NCBI GenBank assembly: GCA_964520655.1
Contig: CAZFNI010000007.1
Location: 1 to 64,000, forward strand
DNA from: JACQQW01 sp964520655
GTDB lineage: Bacteria; Omnitrophota; Gorgyraeia; Zapsychrales; Fredricksoniimonadaceae
Length of the DNA: 64,000 nt
Direction: 5' to 3'
Shown: one piece after another, positions 14,973 through 23,903 of the stretch
Layout of the letters: every line of letters starts with the position of its first letter
How positions within the stretch are numbered: the first letter of the stretch is position 1
Notes under the pieces: generated by a model
Told to the model about the DNA's origin: nothing
Databases searched by the model: none
The model's input: the letters and a program-made list of their open reading frames with translations, nothing else
Made by a program: the position numbers and the translations under genes

Positions 14973-16784
14973 ATGGATAAGAATAAACGGGACATAGCCC
15001 TGGATGCGGCATTTATTCTGATGGTCTTGGGTGGATTTGTGGCCGTGACCTGGGGCCGGTGGGCTCATCCGATCATTGATTACGGCCGCGAGGTGTATGT
15101 CCCCTGGCGTATCACCGCGGGGGAGGTCTTATATAAGGACCTGGCTTATCTGTTCGGTGCTTTTCCGCCCTATTGGAATGCGCTGCTTTTTAAAGTGTTC
15201 GGCCCATCGATCGCCACCTTGACGGGATTCAACACCCTCCTGGCCCTGGCGGATGTGTTCTTGGTGTACCGGTTCCTGCTTCTGTCCGCCGATCGCTTGA
15301 CCGCGCTTTTGGGCGCGGCTGGTTTTTTATTGCTGGCGGTCTGCAATCTGCACATGGCCTACAATATGTATTATTTGGCCCCCTATTCGCATAATGCCGC
15401 GTATGCGGTCTTTTTTGTTTTGTGCGCGTTAAATGTGCTGCCGTCGTTGTTGCGGATATTGGAGCACAGGGCATTCTTTTTATTGGGGCTTTTTCTCGCT
15501 GGAGCGTTGTTATCGAGGCTGGAAATATTCCTGGCCGCGGCGCTGGCGATCTTTACGGCTTTAGGGTTGTATTTTTGGAAATATTCAGTACAAAAAAATA
15601 AAGCGTTCGCTTATATCGGCACGGCGGTGGCAGGCATTTTCTTTCCGGTATTTGTGTTCTGGGTGTATTTTGTGGCACACTTGCCGCCCTTAGAAGCACT
15701 TTTTTCTATTATAGGCTATAACCCTCAGTGGCGAGAGGTGGCCCAAACAACACTGTATGCCAAGCAATATGCGGCGTGGCGGGAGAATGTCACGCTGATG
15801 GCCATGGCGTTGGGAGGCAGCATGTTATTGATCGTCGGCATTGAGATATGCTGCCGGGGCATGATGTTATGGCAAAAGAGCAAAGAGCGGTTGAAAGCAC
15901 TGTTGATGTGCGGTCTTTCTGTGTTGTTATATACAGGGGTTCTATATGTTTGCACGGGTGAGAATGTGTATGATGTGTTTCGGGGGCAGATCATCCTTCA
16001 GATCGTATTGGTCGTTTTTTGTTATAAAAGATTCCAGTCTTCCACTGGATTGGAAGATAATATCAGAACATTGTGCCTTTGGGTGTTGTGTGCCTGGGGG
16101 CTTTTCATGCTGGGGAAGATCCCCTTAAAATGTGTTGTCCGGGGCAGCGGCTTGATCTACGGGATCCCGGCGATGCTGACAGCGGTCGTTCTTTTCGCGT
16201 ATCTTCTGCCGCAGCGGGCGCAAAGGCTTTACGGCCAGGGGCGTATTGCGGCAATAGCGGCAGCGCTGCTGCTGACATTTTTGTTCTGTCGGGTGTTGGC
16301 GTCTTCGTTGAATAACTTGTCGCTGCGTTTGAAGGCTGTCGGTCAGGGAGCCAATGCATTGCGGACCATTGATTACCCATTGCCATTCGGGCTTGGGACC
16401 GACATTGAGAAATTCCTTTCTTGGTCGCGGGATCATTTGGGGAACAATGACACCTATGTTGTCCTGCCCGAGGGGGTCATGCTCAATTTCCTGACCCGTC
16501 ACCGGATAACGGGCCAGCACATCACCTTTATGCCGGCGGAACTGGCAACGTTCACGGAAGAACGTATGCTGGCAGGGTTGAAGGATGTTCCGCCTGATTA
16601 TGTGGTCATTGTGAATAAGGATAATACGGCTTACGGGGATATGGTTTTTGGGAAGAATTACGCGCCGCGTCTTTATCAGTGGGTCATGACGCGGTATTCG
16701 CCGGTCTGGGATTCCAGGGTTATCCCCAACCGGTATGCAGGCATAACGGTCTTCAAACGTCAGGAAATACAGGGGCATGAATAG
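14973..16784 (+). CDS. GT-C-like membrane glycosyltransferase, family A (copy 3)
   Basis: A 603-residue member of the same family: DYGRE at residues 36-40, LYKDLAYLFGAFPPYWNALL, FKVFGPS, a central NMYYLAPYSHN segment shared with copies 2 and 4, SRLEIF near 180, and LPEGVMLNFLTRH at about 497 followed by MPAE. The central Y-S-H and N-P-Q-W motifs (GYNPQW near residue 248) recur in all four A copies and may line the lipid-sugar site. The gene starts nine bases after the previous stop and overlaps the next gene by 8 bases (ATGAATAG). It is closer to copy 4 than to copies 1 and 2 (AFPPYW rather than ALPP). Confidence 0.65.
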   Translation: MDKNKRDIALDAAFILMVLGGFVAVTWGRWAHPIIDYGREVYVPWRITAGEVLYKDLAYLFGAFPPYWNALLFKVFGPSIATLTGFNTLLALADVFLVYRFLLLSADRLTALLGAAGFLLLAVCNLHMAYNMYYLAPYSHNAAYAVFFVLCALNVLPSLLRILEHRAFFLLGLFLAGALLSRLEIFLAAALAIFTALGLYFWKYSVQKNKAFAYIGTAVAGIFFPVFVFWVYFVAHLPPLEALFSIIGYNPQWREVAQTTLYAKQYAAWRENVTLMAMALGGSMLLIVGIEICCRGMMLWQKSKERLKALLMCGLSVLLYTGVLYVCTGENVYDVFRGQIILQIVLVVFCYKRFQSSTGLEDNIRTLCLWVLCAWGLFMLGKIPLKCVVRGSGLIYGIPAMLTAVVLFAYLLPQRAQRLYGQGRIAAIAAALLLTFLFCRVLASSLNNLSLRLKAVGQGANALRTIDYPLPFGLGTDIEKFLSWSRDHLGNNDTYVVLPEGVMLNFLTRHRITGQHITFMPAELATFTEERMLAGLKDVPPDYVVIVNKDNTAYGDMVFGKNYAPRLYQWVMTRYSPVWDSRVIPNRYAGITVFKRQEIQGHE

Positions 16785-19140
16785 GAATTTAGTCACCGTC
16801 GGTGTCATTTCGTTTTCGGCCATCTTGTTCCAGATATGCGTCACGCGCATTCTGGCGGTGACCCTGTGGTATCATTTTGCTTTTCTGGTGATCTCGCTTT
16901 CGATGCTGGGGATGACGGCAGCCGCGATCGCCTGTTTTGTTTTTTGGCCGCGTGTCATAGAAACACAAAGCCGGCGGTATTTTATTATTTTTGCAGCCCT
17001 GTTCGCCTTGCTTGCGCCATTATCCGTTGCTGTTCATTTAAATATCAATTTTCAGGAAGTGGCGTTCAACACGGCCGGATTTTATGCGATCGCGATGCTC
17101 CAGCTGGTGTTTTTGGCGGCGGCGTTCTTCGCCGCAGGGATGGCGTTAAATATCATTTTGTTCAAAGAACAGGAACGGATCGGATTTGTCTATTTCTGTG
17201 ATCTGATCGGCGCCGCGGCGGCAAGCCTTCTGGTCATGGCGCTGTTATATTGGGTCAGCCCTATCGCTGTTGTGTTTCTCATTTCATTTTTGTCCTTATG
17301 GGCAGCCTATGTGCAGGCATCGCATCAGGGCTTACGCCTGGCGCTGCTTTTATCAGCGGGAGTGATGCTGGTATTATTCATCAACAATGACGCGTGGCAT
17401 ATCTTTAAGATCAGGGCCGTGAAAAGTTATGGGGAGAAAGCGTTCCAGGTGGAGGACAAACCTCTTTTGTTCGAGAAATGGTCGCCGTTCGCGCGTACGA
17501 CGGTGTACAGCCCGACCCGCCATGACAGCGGGACATTATCCATTGAGAATAATTCCGGCGCACCGGCGGCAATGTTCAAATATGACCCGATGCTTCCGCC
17601 AACCCAGCTGAGGACCAGGCTTTACGGTCTTCAGGAAATGGCTTTTGTCCTCAAGAAGAGCGATGAAGCCTTGATCATCGGCTCAGGCGGAGGGAGGAAT
17701 TTGCTGGCAGCGTTGCTCTCGGGTCAGGGCCATATCACGGCGGTTGAGGTCAATCCGGTGACTGCGGAGATCGTTACAAAGGATTTTTCGGATTATATCG
17801 GCCGCATCTTTGAGGATTCCCGCGTTACTTTTCATGTGCAGGAGGGGAGGAATTTCATTGCCCGTACCCAACAGTTGTACGATGTGATCAATATCTCCAT
17901 GGTTGAGAGCTGGGGGAATCAGGCCGCGGCCAGCAATTCGTATATTTTTACCGAGAACACCTTGTACACCAGAGAAGCGGTCTGGGATTATGTGCGTCAT
18001 TTAAACCCGCAGGGGATACTGAGCATCACCCGGTATGATGATTTTGATGAAGGCTTGCGTTTAGTGAACACGATGATCGACACGCTGCAGGAGAGAGGGG
18101 AAAAAGACCTTAAGGACCAGTTCGTCGTTGTGTTGGGCTACAAGTATCGGGGATCGGTGGGGCTAGCCAATGTCATGTACAAACGCGGCGGATTCACCAG
18201 GGAAGATGTGGCCAGGATCAGGGATTTTACATCCCGTAACGGTTTTAAGATCATTTACGCGCCGTTCTTGCCGGAGGCAGCAATGAGCGCGCTTCCCCGG
18301 TCGGAATTTTACCGCAAGCTTATCCTCGGGAAAGACAGGAGGGATGATCTGGTGGCGCGGTATCCCCGGATCATCAGCCCATCCACGGACGACAAACCAT
18401 TTTTTTTCTACATGGACCGATTTAAGGATTCATTTGTGTTCAATGCCAATGAACATGCGGCCCGAAGACGCGCTATCCCGATATTGTATGGATTGTGTGC
18501 GGGGGTAGCGGTGCTTAGCCTGATCATGGTCTTTCTGCCGTTGTTAGTTTACCGCCGTACACGTTTAAGCACGCTGTTGCAATGCCGGGTGAATTTGCTT
18601 TATTTTGCAGCGCTGGGAACGGGGTTTATGTTCATTGAGTTATCCCTGATACAGCGACTGACTGTTTTTCTGGGGCATCCCATTTACGCCTTGATCGTGG
18701 TGTTGACCGCCTTGCTGTTAAGCAGCGCTATGGGGAGCTTCTTCTCAGGAAGGATCAAGCCTCTAATGAAAGAGAAGGTGCTTAAGGTTGTGCTGCTGGC
18801 GATCGCCCTCTGTGGCGTTCTTGTGGGGGGAATTATGTTCGATCACCTGGCGCGCTGGATGTATTTACAGCAGCCGCTGCGTGTCATCGTTGCTGTCGCG
18901 ACCATCGTTCCTTTGGGGGCTATGCTGGGGATGTGTTTCCCGCTGGGTGTTCATTTGCTGCAGGAGAAGGACAGGCAGCTGATCGTATGGGCGTGGGGTA
19001 TCAACGGGATATTTTCTGTCTTAGGATCGGTGCTGGCCATGGTGCTGGCACTGCATATGGGATTTAAAGCCGTGTTCTTGATCGGAGCGGCATGTTATTG
19101 CGGGGCATGGTTGGCGGTCAAACGCATGGGGAATCAATGA
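16777..19140 (+). CDS. Membrane-embedded spermidine-synthase-like protein
   Basis: A 787-residue protein with an aminopropyltransferase-like Rossmann domain (about residues 230-520) between two sets of membrane helices, about seven before and six or seven after. IGSGGGRNL near residue 300 is the nucleotide-binding loop and AVEVNPV follows as the acidic second strand. At the place where true spermidine synthases have a catalytic Asp (D-x-x-D-P), this protein reads NISMVESWGN, with no Asp, so polyamine synthesis is unlikely; SAM or decarboxylated-SAM binding may remain. It sits between family A transferases and is translationally coupled to both, so it may modify, sense or scaffold the same glycan. 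Specific role unknown. Confidence 0.7.
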   Translation: MNRNLVTVGVISFSAILFQICVTRILAVTLWYHFAFLVISLSMLGMTAAAIACFVFWPRVIETQSRRYFIIFAALFALLAPLSVAVHLNINFQEVAFNTAGFYAIAMLQLVFLAAAFFAAGMALNIILFKEQERIGFVYFCDLIGAAAASLLVMALLYWVSPIAVVFLISFLSLWAAYVQASHQGLRLALLLSAGVMLVLFINNDAWHIFKIRAVKSYGEKAFQVEDKPLLFEKWSPFARTTVYSPTRHDSGTLSIENNSGAPAAMFKYDPMLPPTQLRTRLYGLQEMAFVLKKSDEALIIGSGGGRNLLAALLSGQGHITAVEVNPVTAEIVTKDFSDYIGRIFEDSRVTFHVQEGRNFIARTQQLYDVINISMVESWGNQAAASNSYIFTENTLYTREAVWDYVRHLNPQGILSITRYDDFDEGLRLVNTMIDTLQERGEKDLKDQFVVVLGYKYRGSVGLANVMYKRGGFTREDVARIRDFTSRNGFKIIYAPFLPEAAMSALPRSEFYRKLILGKDRRDDLVARYPRIISPSTDDKPFFFYMDRFKDSFVFNANEHAARRRAIPILYGLCAGVAVLSLIMVFLPLLVYRRTRLSTLLQCRVNLLYFAALGTGFMFIELSLIQRLTVFLGHPIYALIVVLTALLLSSAMGSFFSGRIKPLMKEKVLKVVLLAIALCGVLVGGIMFDHLARWMYLQQPLRVIVAVATIVPLGAMLGMCFPLGVHLLQEKDRQLIVWAWGINGIFSVLGSVLAMVLALHMGFKAVFLIGAACYCGAWLAVKRMGNQ

Positions 19141-20963
19141 GATTAAACATGGCAAAGATCGACAGACGAGTTGTGCAAGATGTCATTGTGCTGATGATCG
19201 TCATGATGTATTTCATCGCAAGGACATGGGGGAAATGGGCCCACCCGATCACGGATTTCGGACGGGAATTGTATATCCCTTGGCGCTTAAGCGAAGGGCA
19301 AATATTATACAGGGACATTGCCTATTTGTTTGGTGCATTTCCCCCCTATTGGAACGCGCTGATGTTCAAGCTGTTCTCCCCGTCGCTGGCCATGTTGATA
19401 ACGATCGACCTTGTGGCGGCTTGTTTATACACAGCATTGATCTACCGCTTTTTATATGTCACAACCAACCGGTCAACAGCATTCATGGGAAGTTTGGGTT
19501 TCATGATGGTGTTCGTCTGTAATTTTATGGGGTATAACATGTATTATCTAACCCCCTATTCTCACAGCAATTTTTATGCCGTTCTCTTTTCTTTGGCCGC
19601 AATGAACCTGTTCCATCTTCTTTCGCAACACTTTAAAAAAAGGATGGTATTCGCGATCGGCCTGTTATTAGGCGGGGTGCTCTTATCACGTCTAGAGATA
19701 TTCCTGACGATCATTATCCCTGTTATTGTTGGTATAGCGATGTTGGTGGATCGACGCGGCAGCAAGGCAGTGATCGCACGGAGTTATGCTGTATTTCTTT
19801 TAGGGCTTGTGATCCCCGTTATCTGTGCATGGGGTTATTTCTTGCAGTATTTCCCAGCGGCACAGGCGCTGCAGAACATCGTGGGATATAATCCCCATTG
19901 GCAGAAAATATCGGGTGTCTATTTGTACGCAAAACAATATCTCGGCTGGGAAAGGAATGCCTCTCTAACGGCAAAGGCAATAGCCGCGGGCTTTATATTT
20001 TATGGAGCCATTGATCTGTTGTGCCGGGGTATTCGCGGGGGTCTTGACAATAAAGGGGCATATCGGTTTGCGGGGATGATCTTGCCGGGTTTTTGTATGT
20101 ATGCCTTGATCGTTTATCTGTGTGTGACGCCTTATGTGTACGATTCTTTTCGGGGAGCGGCCATGGCGGCTGTCGTGCTGGCTGCAGCTCTTTTCCGTCG
20201 ACTGAAAGGTGTTCCGTCCTTGCCGCAGAGTATTCCAGGTCTGATACCGCTGCTGGTGTGTTGTTTCTGGGCAGTCTTGATGTTGTTCAAGGTGCCGCTG
20301 ATGATCACCTTCCGGGGATACGGGCTGGTCTATGGGCTGCCGGCATTTCTGATGGGGGTGGTCCTTTTTGTGTATTTTGTCCCACAGCAGATGCAGCGGA
20401 AATATGGTCAGGGACAGTTGTCGCGGCGACTGGTATCCGCGTTGCTGCTGTTGATATGCGTGATGATATATTCTTCTTCATTCAAAAATTTGTCATCGAG
20501 GAACAAGGCTGTTGGTTCTGGGAATAATATTGTTGTTTATCTGGACAAGAAGTCCTCTTACGGACTGGCGGAAGATATTGAGCGTTTTCTCCTCTGGGCC
20601 AAGGATCATTTGGGCCCCAGGGACACGTATGTTGTTCTTCCTGAGGGAGTAATGCTCAATTTTTTCACCAGGCATGCGATCACCGGTCCGCATGTCAGCT
20701 TTATGCCCGCGGAAATGGCCACGTATGGGCAAGAAGAACTGTTATTGTCGTTAGAACGTGATCCGCCGGACTATGTGCTCATTGTCCACAAAGATAATCG
20801 CGTGTATCCCGGGATGATATTGGGTAGAAATTATGCGGTAAGCATTGTAGACTGGGTCAAAAGAAATTACCGTTCTGTCTGGGATTCGCGCGAGAATAAA
20901 AAACGTTTTGTCGGGATCGAAGTGTTTCAACGCGAGGGGATAAATGATCAAGATCTTTATTAG
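19137..20963 (+). CDS. GT-C-like membrane glycosyltransferase, family A (copy 4)
   Basis: A 608-residue member of family A. The start is the ATG that overlaps the previous stop as ATGA; the frame is open further upstream to 19092 only within the preceding gene. DFGRE is at residues 40-44, then ILYRDIAYLFGAFPPYWNAL; MYYLTPYSHSN, SRLEIF and GYNPHW follow, and LPEGVMLNFFTRH lies at about 500 with MPAE after it. It is the last family A copy; downstream genes switch to hydrolases and then to families B and C. About ten to twelve membrane helices. Function inferred from shared GT-C-type loop motifs. Confidence 0.65.
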   Translation: MRLNMAKIDRRVVQDVIVLMIVMMYFIARTWGKWAHPITDFGRELYIPWRLSEGQILYRDIAYLFGAFPPYWNALMFKLFSPSLAMLITIDLVAACLYTALIYRFLYVTTNRSTAFMGSLGFMMVFVCNFMGYNMYYLTPYSHSNFYAVLFSLAAMNLFHLLSQHFKKRMVFAIGLLLGGVLLSRLEIFLTIIIPVIVGIAMLVDRRGSKAVIARSYAVFLLGLVIPVICAWGYFLQYFPAAQALQNIVGYNPHWQKISGVYLYAKQYLGWERNASLTAKAIAAGFIFYGAIDLLCRGIRGGLDNKGAYRFAGMILPGFCMYALIVYLCVTPYVYDSFRGAAMAAVVLAAALFRRLKGVPSLPQSIPGLIPLLVCCFWAVLMLFKVPLMITFRGYGLVYGLPAFLMGVVLFVYFVPQQMQRKYGQGQLSRRLVSALLLLICVMIYSSSFKNLSSRNKAVGSGNNIVVYLDKKSSYGLAEDIERFLLWAKDHLGPRDTYVVLPEGVMLNFFTRHAITGPHVSFMPAEMATYGQEELLLSLERDPPDYVLIVHKDNRVYPGMILGRNYAVSIVDWVKRNYRSVWDSRENKKRFVGIEVFQREGINDQDLY

Positions 20964-22926
20964 GAGCATGTTTATCGCGTTGATCGCCGCATGTTTGATC
21001 GGCATGTCCGACCTGATATTCATTTCTGTTTCCCCTAAAGCGTTTATCAGTTTCAGGAATATCACTGTTCTGGCCGGAGTTCCGGTCCTGGCGATGAACT
21101 GGCTGCTGGTCTTTTTCGCAACGTTCATCCTTGTGTTCGTATGTTCTTGGCTGGGAGGCTATGTTGTCGCCGGGATCTTTTCTTTATGGACGATCTTTTA
21201 TTTGATCAGTTGGGGGACATATTTAGTCGTTGGTGAGTTTCTTGGTTTCGAGGGGATCCGGTTTGTTTGGTATAACCTCAATGATATCCTCTGGATGATG
21301 GGACAGATCTCTGCCTGGTATTGGGTGGCTTTGACCGTCCTGGTACTAACGCCGGTCGCTGGTTTTCTTTTGACCAACAGGTTTAGTCATTATTTCAAGA
21401 AGATCATCACCGCTCTTGAAGTGAGGCAAAGAGTAGTTGCTGGGATCGGTGTTCTGGTTTTATGCACGTTGATGGCGATCGCGTTTATTCTTTTTGCGTC
21501 GTTGACCCCCAAACAGAAAGCTGACTTAAGATTACGTGTTTCTCCCCAGGCGACATTGTTCTGGGACCGTCCGCAAAAAGAGATCCTTTTGGGACGCGCG
21601 CATGATCAAGAGCACTTAAGAACACATTACTCCCAGGTTATTGGATGGGAGGATTATCAGAAGATGCAGGTCAAGACCGTCAAGCCTGTTCCTGTGATCG
21701 TCATAGTCATTGAGTCCATGTGCTGGGACGTTTTGAACAATGCGCAGGTGATGCCCAACACGTACGCTTTAAAACAGGATGGAGTGTATTTACGCGCGTA
21801 TACGACCAGCAATCAATCCGATTATGCGTGGCCCGCGATATTCTCGTCACAATATCCCCTGCGGACCAGATATCATTATTATTATCCCAGAGAAAGCCGC
21901 TTCCCGCGCGTTACCATCTATGACGTATTAAAGCAACAGGGATTCGACACGGCTATCTATTCTGCCCAGAATGAGACCTGGGGGGGAATGTTCAATTATT
22001 TGAATACCGGGTCTTTAGACATGTTCTATTATTCCGATGCCTCTCATGGGGAGGATTATATGTCCCACGAAGATTCCGGGTTCGCTGCCTATACGAAAAA
22101 GTTCAGATCCCCGGGGAAGATCGATGATGGAGTGGTGGTCGATGAGGCCATATCGTGGATCAAAGGAAGGCATCAGGATAAGTTCTTTCTTGGTCTTAAT
22201 TTTCAGCGTTCGCATTTCCCCTATACCTGGCCCGACTCATTCCATCCCCCTGATCCGGGAGTAAAGCCAAGCGGCTGGGGATATTCACGCACTCTGGTCA
22301 AGGGTGTAAAGGCCAGGTATTTCAGTGCGTTGCGTTATACGGATGAACAGATCGGACGTTTTATTAATTTCTTAAAAGAGCAGGGGATCTATGAAAAGAG
22401 CATTATTGTATTGATGGGCGACCACGGAGAGGCCTTTTATGAACATGCTTCTCCGATCCATGGGAATGAACTCTTCAATGAAACTGCTTTGACCGGGTTG
22501 TTGATCAAGGGATCAAACGAGCGCATAACCGTCAAAAATTATAAGAATCCGGAACTTCTGGATGTTGCTCCGACGCTATCTTCAATGTTGGGATTGACGA
22601 TACATCCGGCTTTTCAGGGGGAATCACTAGTGGCCCCGTCTTCTTTTTCAAAACCAGTCTTCATCACGGTGCAGTCGGCTATCGCTAAACAGGATGCGAT
22701 CGTCGCGGGCGGGTGGAAATTGATCCGGGATCTGCGTAATAACAGGACATCTCTTTTTGATCTTCGACGTGATCCTGGGGAAAGCAAGAATGTTTATCAA
22801 TCCAATCAGGTTCAAGGGCTGAAACTGTTGCTCCAGTTGCTGTATTGGCGCAAGAAGCAGTTAGAGTATTATTCAACACCGGACATGGCAAAAAAATATT
22901 ATGCCCCCAAGTACTCGTCCCCATAA
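20944..22926 (+). CDS. Membrane-anchored sulfatase/phosphoglycerol-transferase-like protein
   Basis: A 660-residue protein with about four or five N-terminal membrane helices and an outer alkaline-phosphatase-superfamily domain from about residue 250. VIVIESMCWD (about 252) is the first metal-binding segment, TTSNQSDYAWPAIFSSQYP contains the likely Ser nucleophile, and LMGDHGEAFYEH (about 491) with HGNELFNE supplies the distal metal ligands. The Cys-x-Pro-x-Arg signature of classic sulfatases is absent, so a phosphoglycerol- or phosphoethanolamine-transferase-like role is as likely as sulfate ester cleavage. GAGGGG stands just before the ATG. It overlaps the previous gene by 20 bases and the next by 26, within the cluster. 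It probably decorates or trims the surface glycan. Confidence 0.75.
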   Translation: MIKIFIRSMFIALIAACLIGMSDLIFISVSPKAFISFRNITVLAGVPVLAMNWLLVFFATFILVFVCSWLGGYVVAGIFSLWTIFYLISWGTYLVVGEFLGFEGIRFVWYNLNDILWMMGQISAWYWVALTVLVLTPVAGFLLTNRFSHYFKKIITALEVRQRVVAGIGVLVLCTLMAIAFILFASLTPKQKADLRLRVSPQATLFWDRPQKEILLGRAHDQEHLRTHYSQVIGWEDYQKMQVKTVKPVPVIVIVIESMCWDVLNNAQVMPNTYALKQDGVYLRAYTTSNQSDYAWPAIFSSQYPLRTRYHYYYPRESRFPRVTIYDVLKQQGFDTAIYSAQNETWGGMFNYLNTGSLDMFYYSDASHGEDYMSHEDSGFAAYTKKFRSPGKIDDGVVVDEAISWIKGRHQDKFFLGLNFQRSHFPYTWPDSFHPPDPGVKPSGWGYSRTLVKGVKARYFSALRYTDEQIGRFINFLKEQGIYEKSIIVLMGDHGEAFYEHASPIHGNELFNETALTGLLIKGSNERITVKNYKNPELLDVAPTLSSMLGLTIHPAFQGESLVAPSSFSKPVFITVQSAIAKQDAIVAGGWKLIRDLRNNRTSLFDLRRDPGESKNVYQSNQVQGLKLLLQLLYWRKKQLEYYSTPDMAKKYYAPKYSSP

Positions 22927-23902
22927 AGGTTTTCCTGTGATGGTGCTGGCCTTTGTTGCGGCGGCCCTAGCCACGGTCATTGTATTGTTGGTCTGGATGC
23001 TTTTGCCCAAGCAGCGGTTCGTGCATACGCGCTATGACAAGGATCTGGGATGGGTTAATATCCCGAATTTAAATATTTCCGATGCGTTCGGAAAAGGCGT
23101 TTCTATCAGGACGAACGCTCAGGCTTTCCGTAATGACAGGGAATTCTCCATCGCTGTTCCGGCGGGGAAAAAACGGGTCATTTGCCTGGGGGATTCTTAT
23201 ACCTTTGCCTATGGGGTTGATAATGACCATGCCTGGTGCCAGCAGCTGGCGTTGCTGGACCCGCGCATCGAAAGCGTCAACATGGGGCAGGGGGCCTACG
23301 GCATTGATCAGGCTTACTTGTGGTACAAACGAGACGGCCTGCCGTTGGACCATCATCTGCAGGTGTTCGCCGTCATTTATGATGACTTTAACAGATTCGG
23401 TAAAAGGTTCCTTGGTTACGAGAAGCCGGTTCTGGAGTTGCACGGAGGGAATTTGACGGTAGGGAATATTCCTGTCCCCAAGCAGTCAGTCTTGCAGCGG
23501 CGGATGGGGCAGATCATGGGAACATTGTATCAGTCCTCTAAGGTTAGCAGATCACAGCAGCGTCGGCTGGCGCTGGCTGTTTTTGAAGATTTGGATAAGA
23601 TCAATAAGGGTAAAGGCGGCCGTTTGGCGGTCGTGTATCTACCGACCTATTTCGCGGATATGGGGCATAACAGCAACCGGGAGCTGCGCGCCTTTCTCAA
23701 TGATGAACTTTTTAAAAGAGGGATCCCTTTTATCGATCTGACGGACGATTTCGCGCGGCTGCCAAAAGCACAGATCAGGGCGATGTATAATATCAACGAT
23801 CAGAAAGGCGGACATTATACGGAAATGGGGAATGCGTTCGTTGCAAAACTGCTTTTACCGCGATTGTCTGTGCTAATGGAGCAGCAGGGGATAGAGAGGT
23901 AG
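22901..23902 (+). CDS. Membrane-anchored SGNH/GDSL-type hydrolase
   Basis: A 333-residue protein with one N-terminal helix (about residues 12-35) and an SGNH-hydrolase-like domain outside. CLGDSYTFAYGV at about 95-106 is block I with the Ser nucleophile; GQGAYGIDQ is block II with its Gly; block III, usually GxND, reads YDDFNR; GGHYTEMGN near 305 gives the block V His, with a D-Q-K before it. Such enzymes in polysaccharide loci add or remove acyl groups (compare AlgX/PatB-type O-acetylation), which suits its place directly after the sulfatase-like gene. The altered block III makes the exact chemistry uncertain. The start is the ATG 26 bases inside the previous gene. Confidence 0.75.
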   Translation: MPPSTRPHKGFPVMVLAFVAAALATVIVLLVWMLLPKQRFVHTRYDKDLGWVNIPNLNISDAFGKGVSIRTNAQAFRNDREFSIAVPAGKKRVICLGDSYTFAYGVDNDHAWCQQLALLDPRIESVNMGQGAYGIDQAYLWYKRDGLPLDHHLQVFAVIYDDFNRFGKRFLGYEKPVLELHGGNLTVGNIPVPKQSVLQRRMGQIMGTLYQSSKVSRSQQRRLALAVFEDLDKINKGKGGRLAVVYLPTYFADMGHNSNRELRAFLNDELFKRGIPFIDLTDDFARLPKAQIRAMYNINDQKGGHYTEMGNAFVAKLLLPRLSVLMEQQGIER

Positions 23903-23903
23903 T

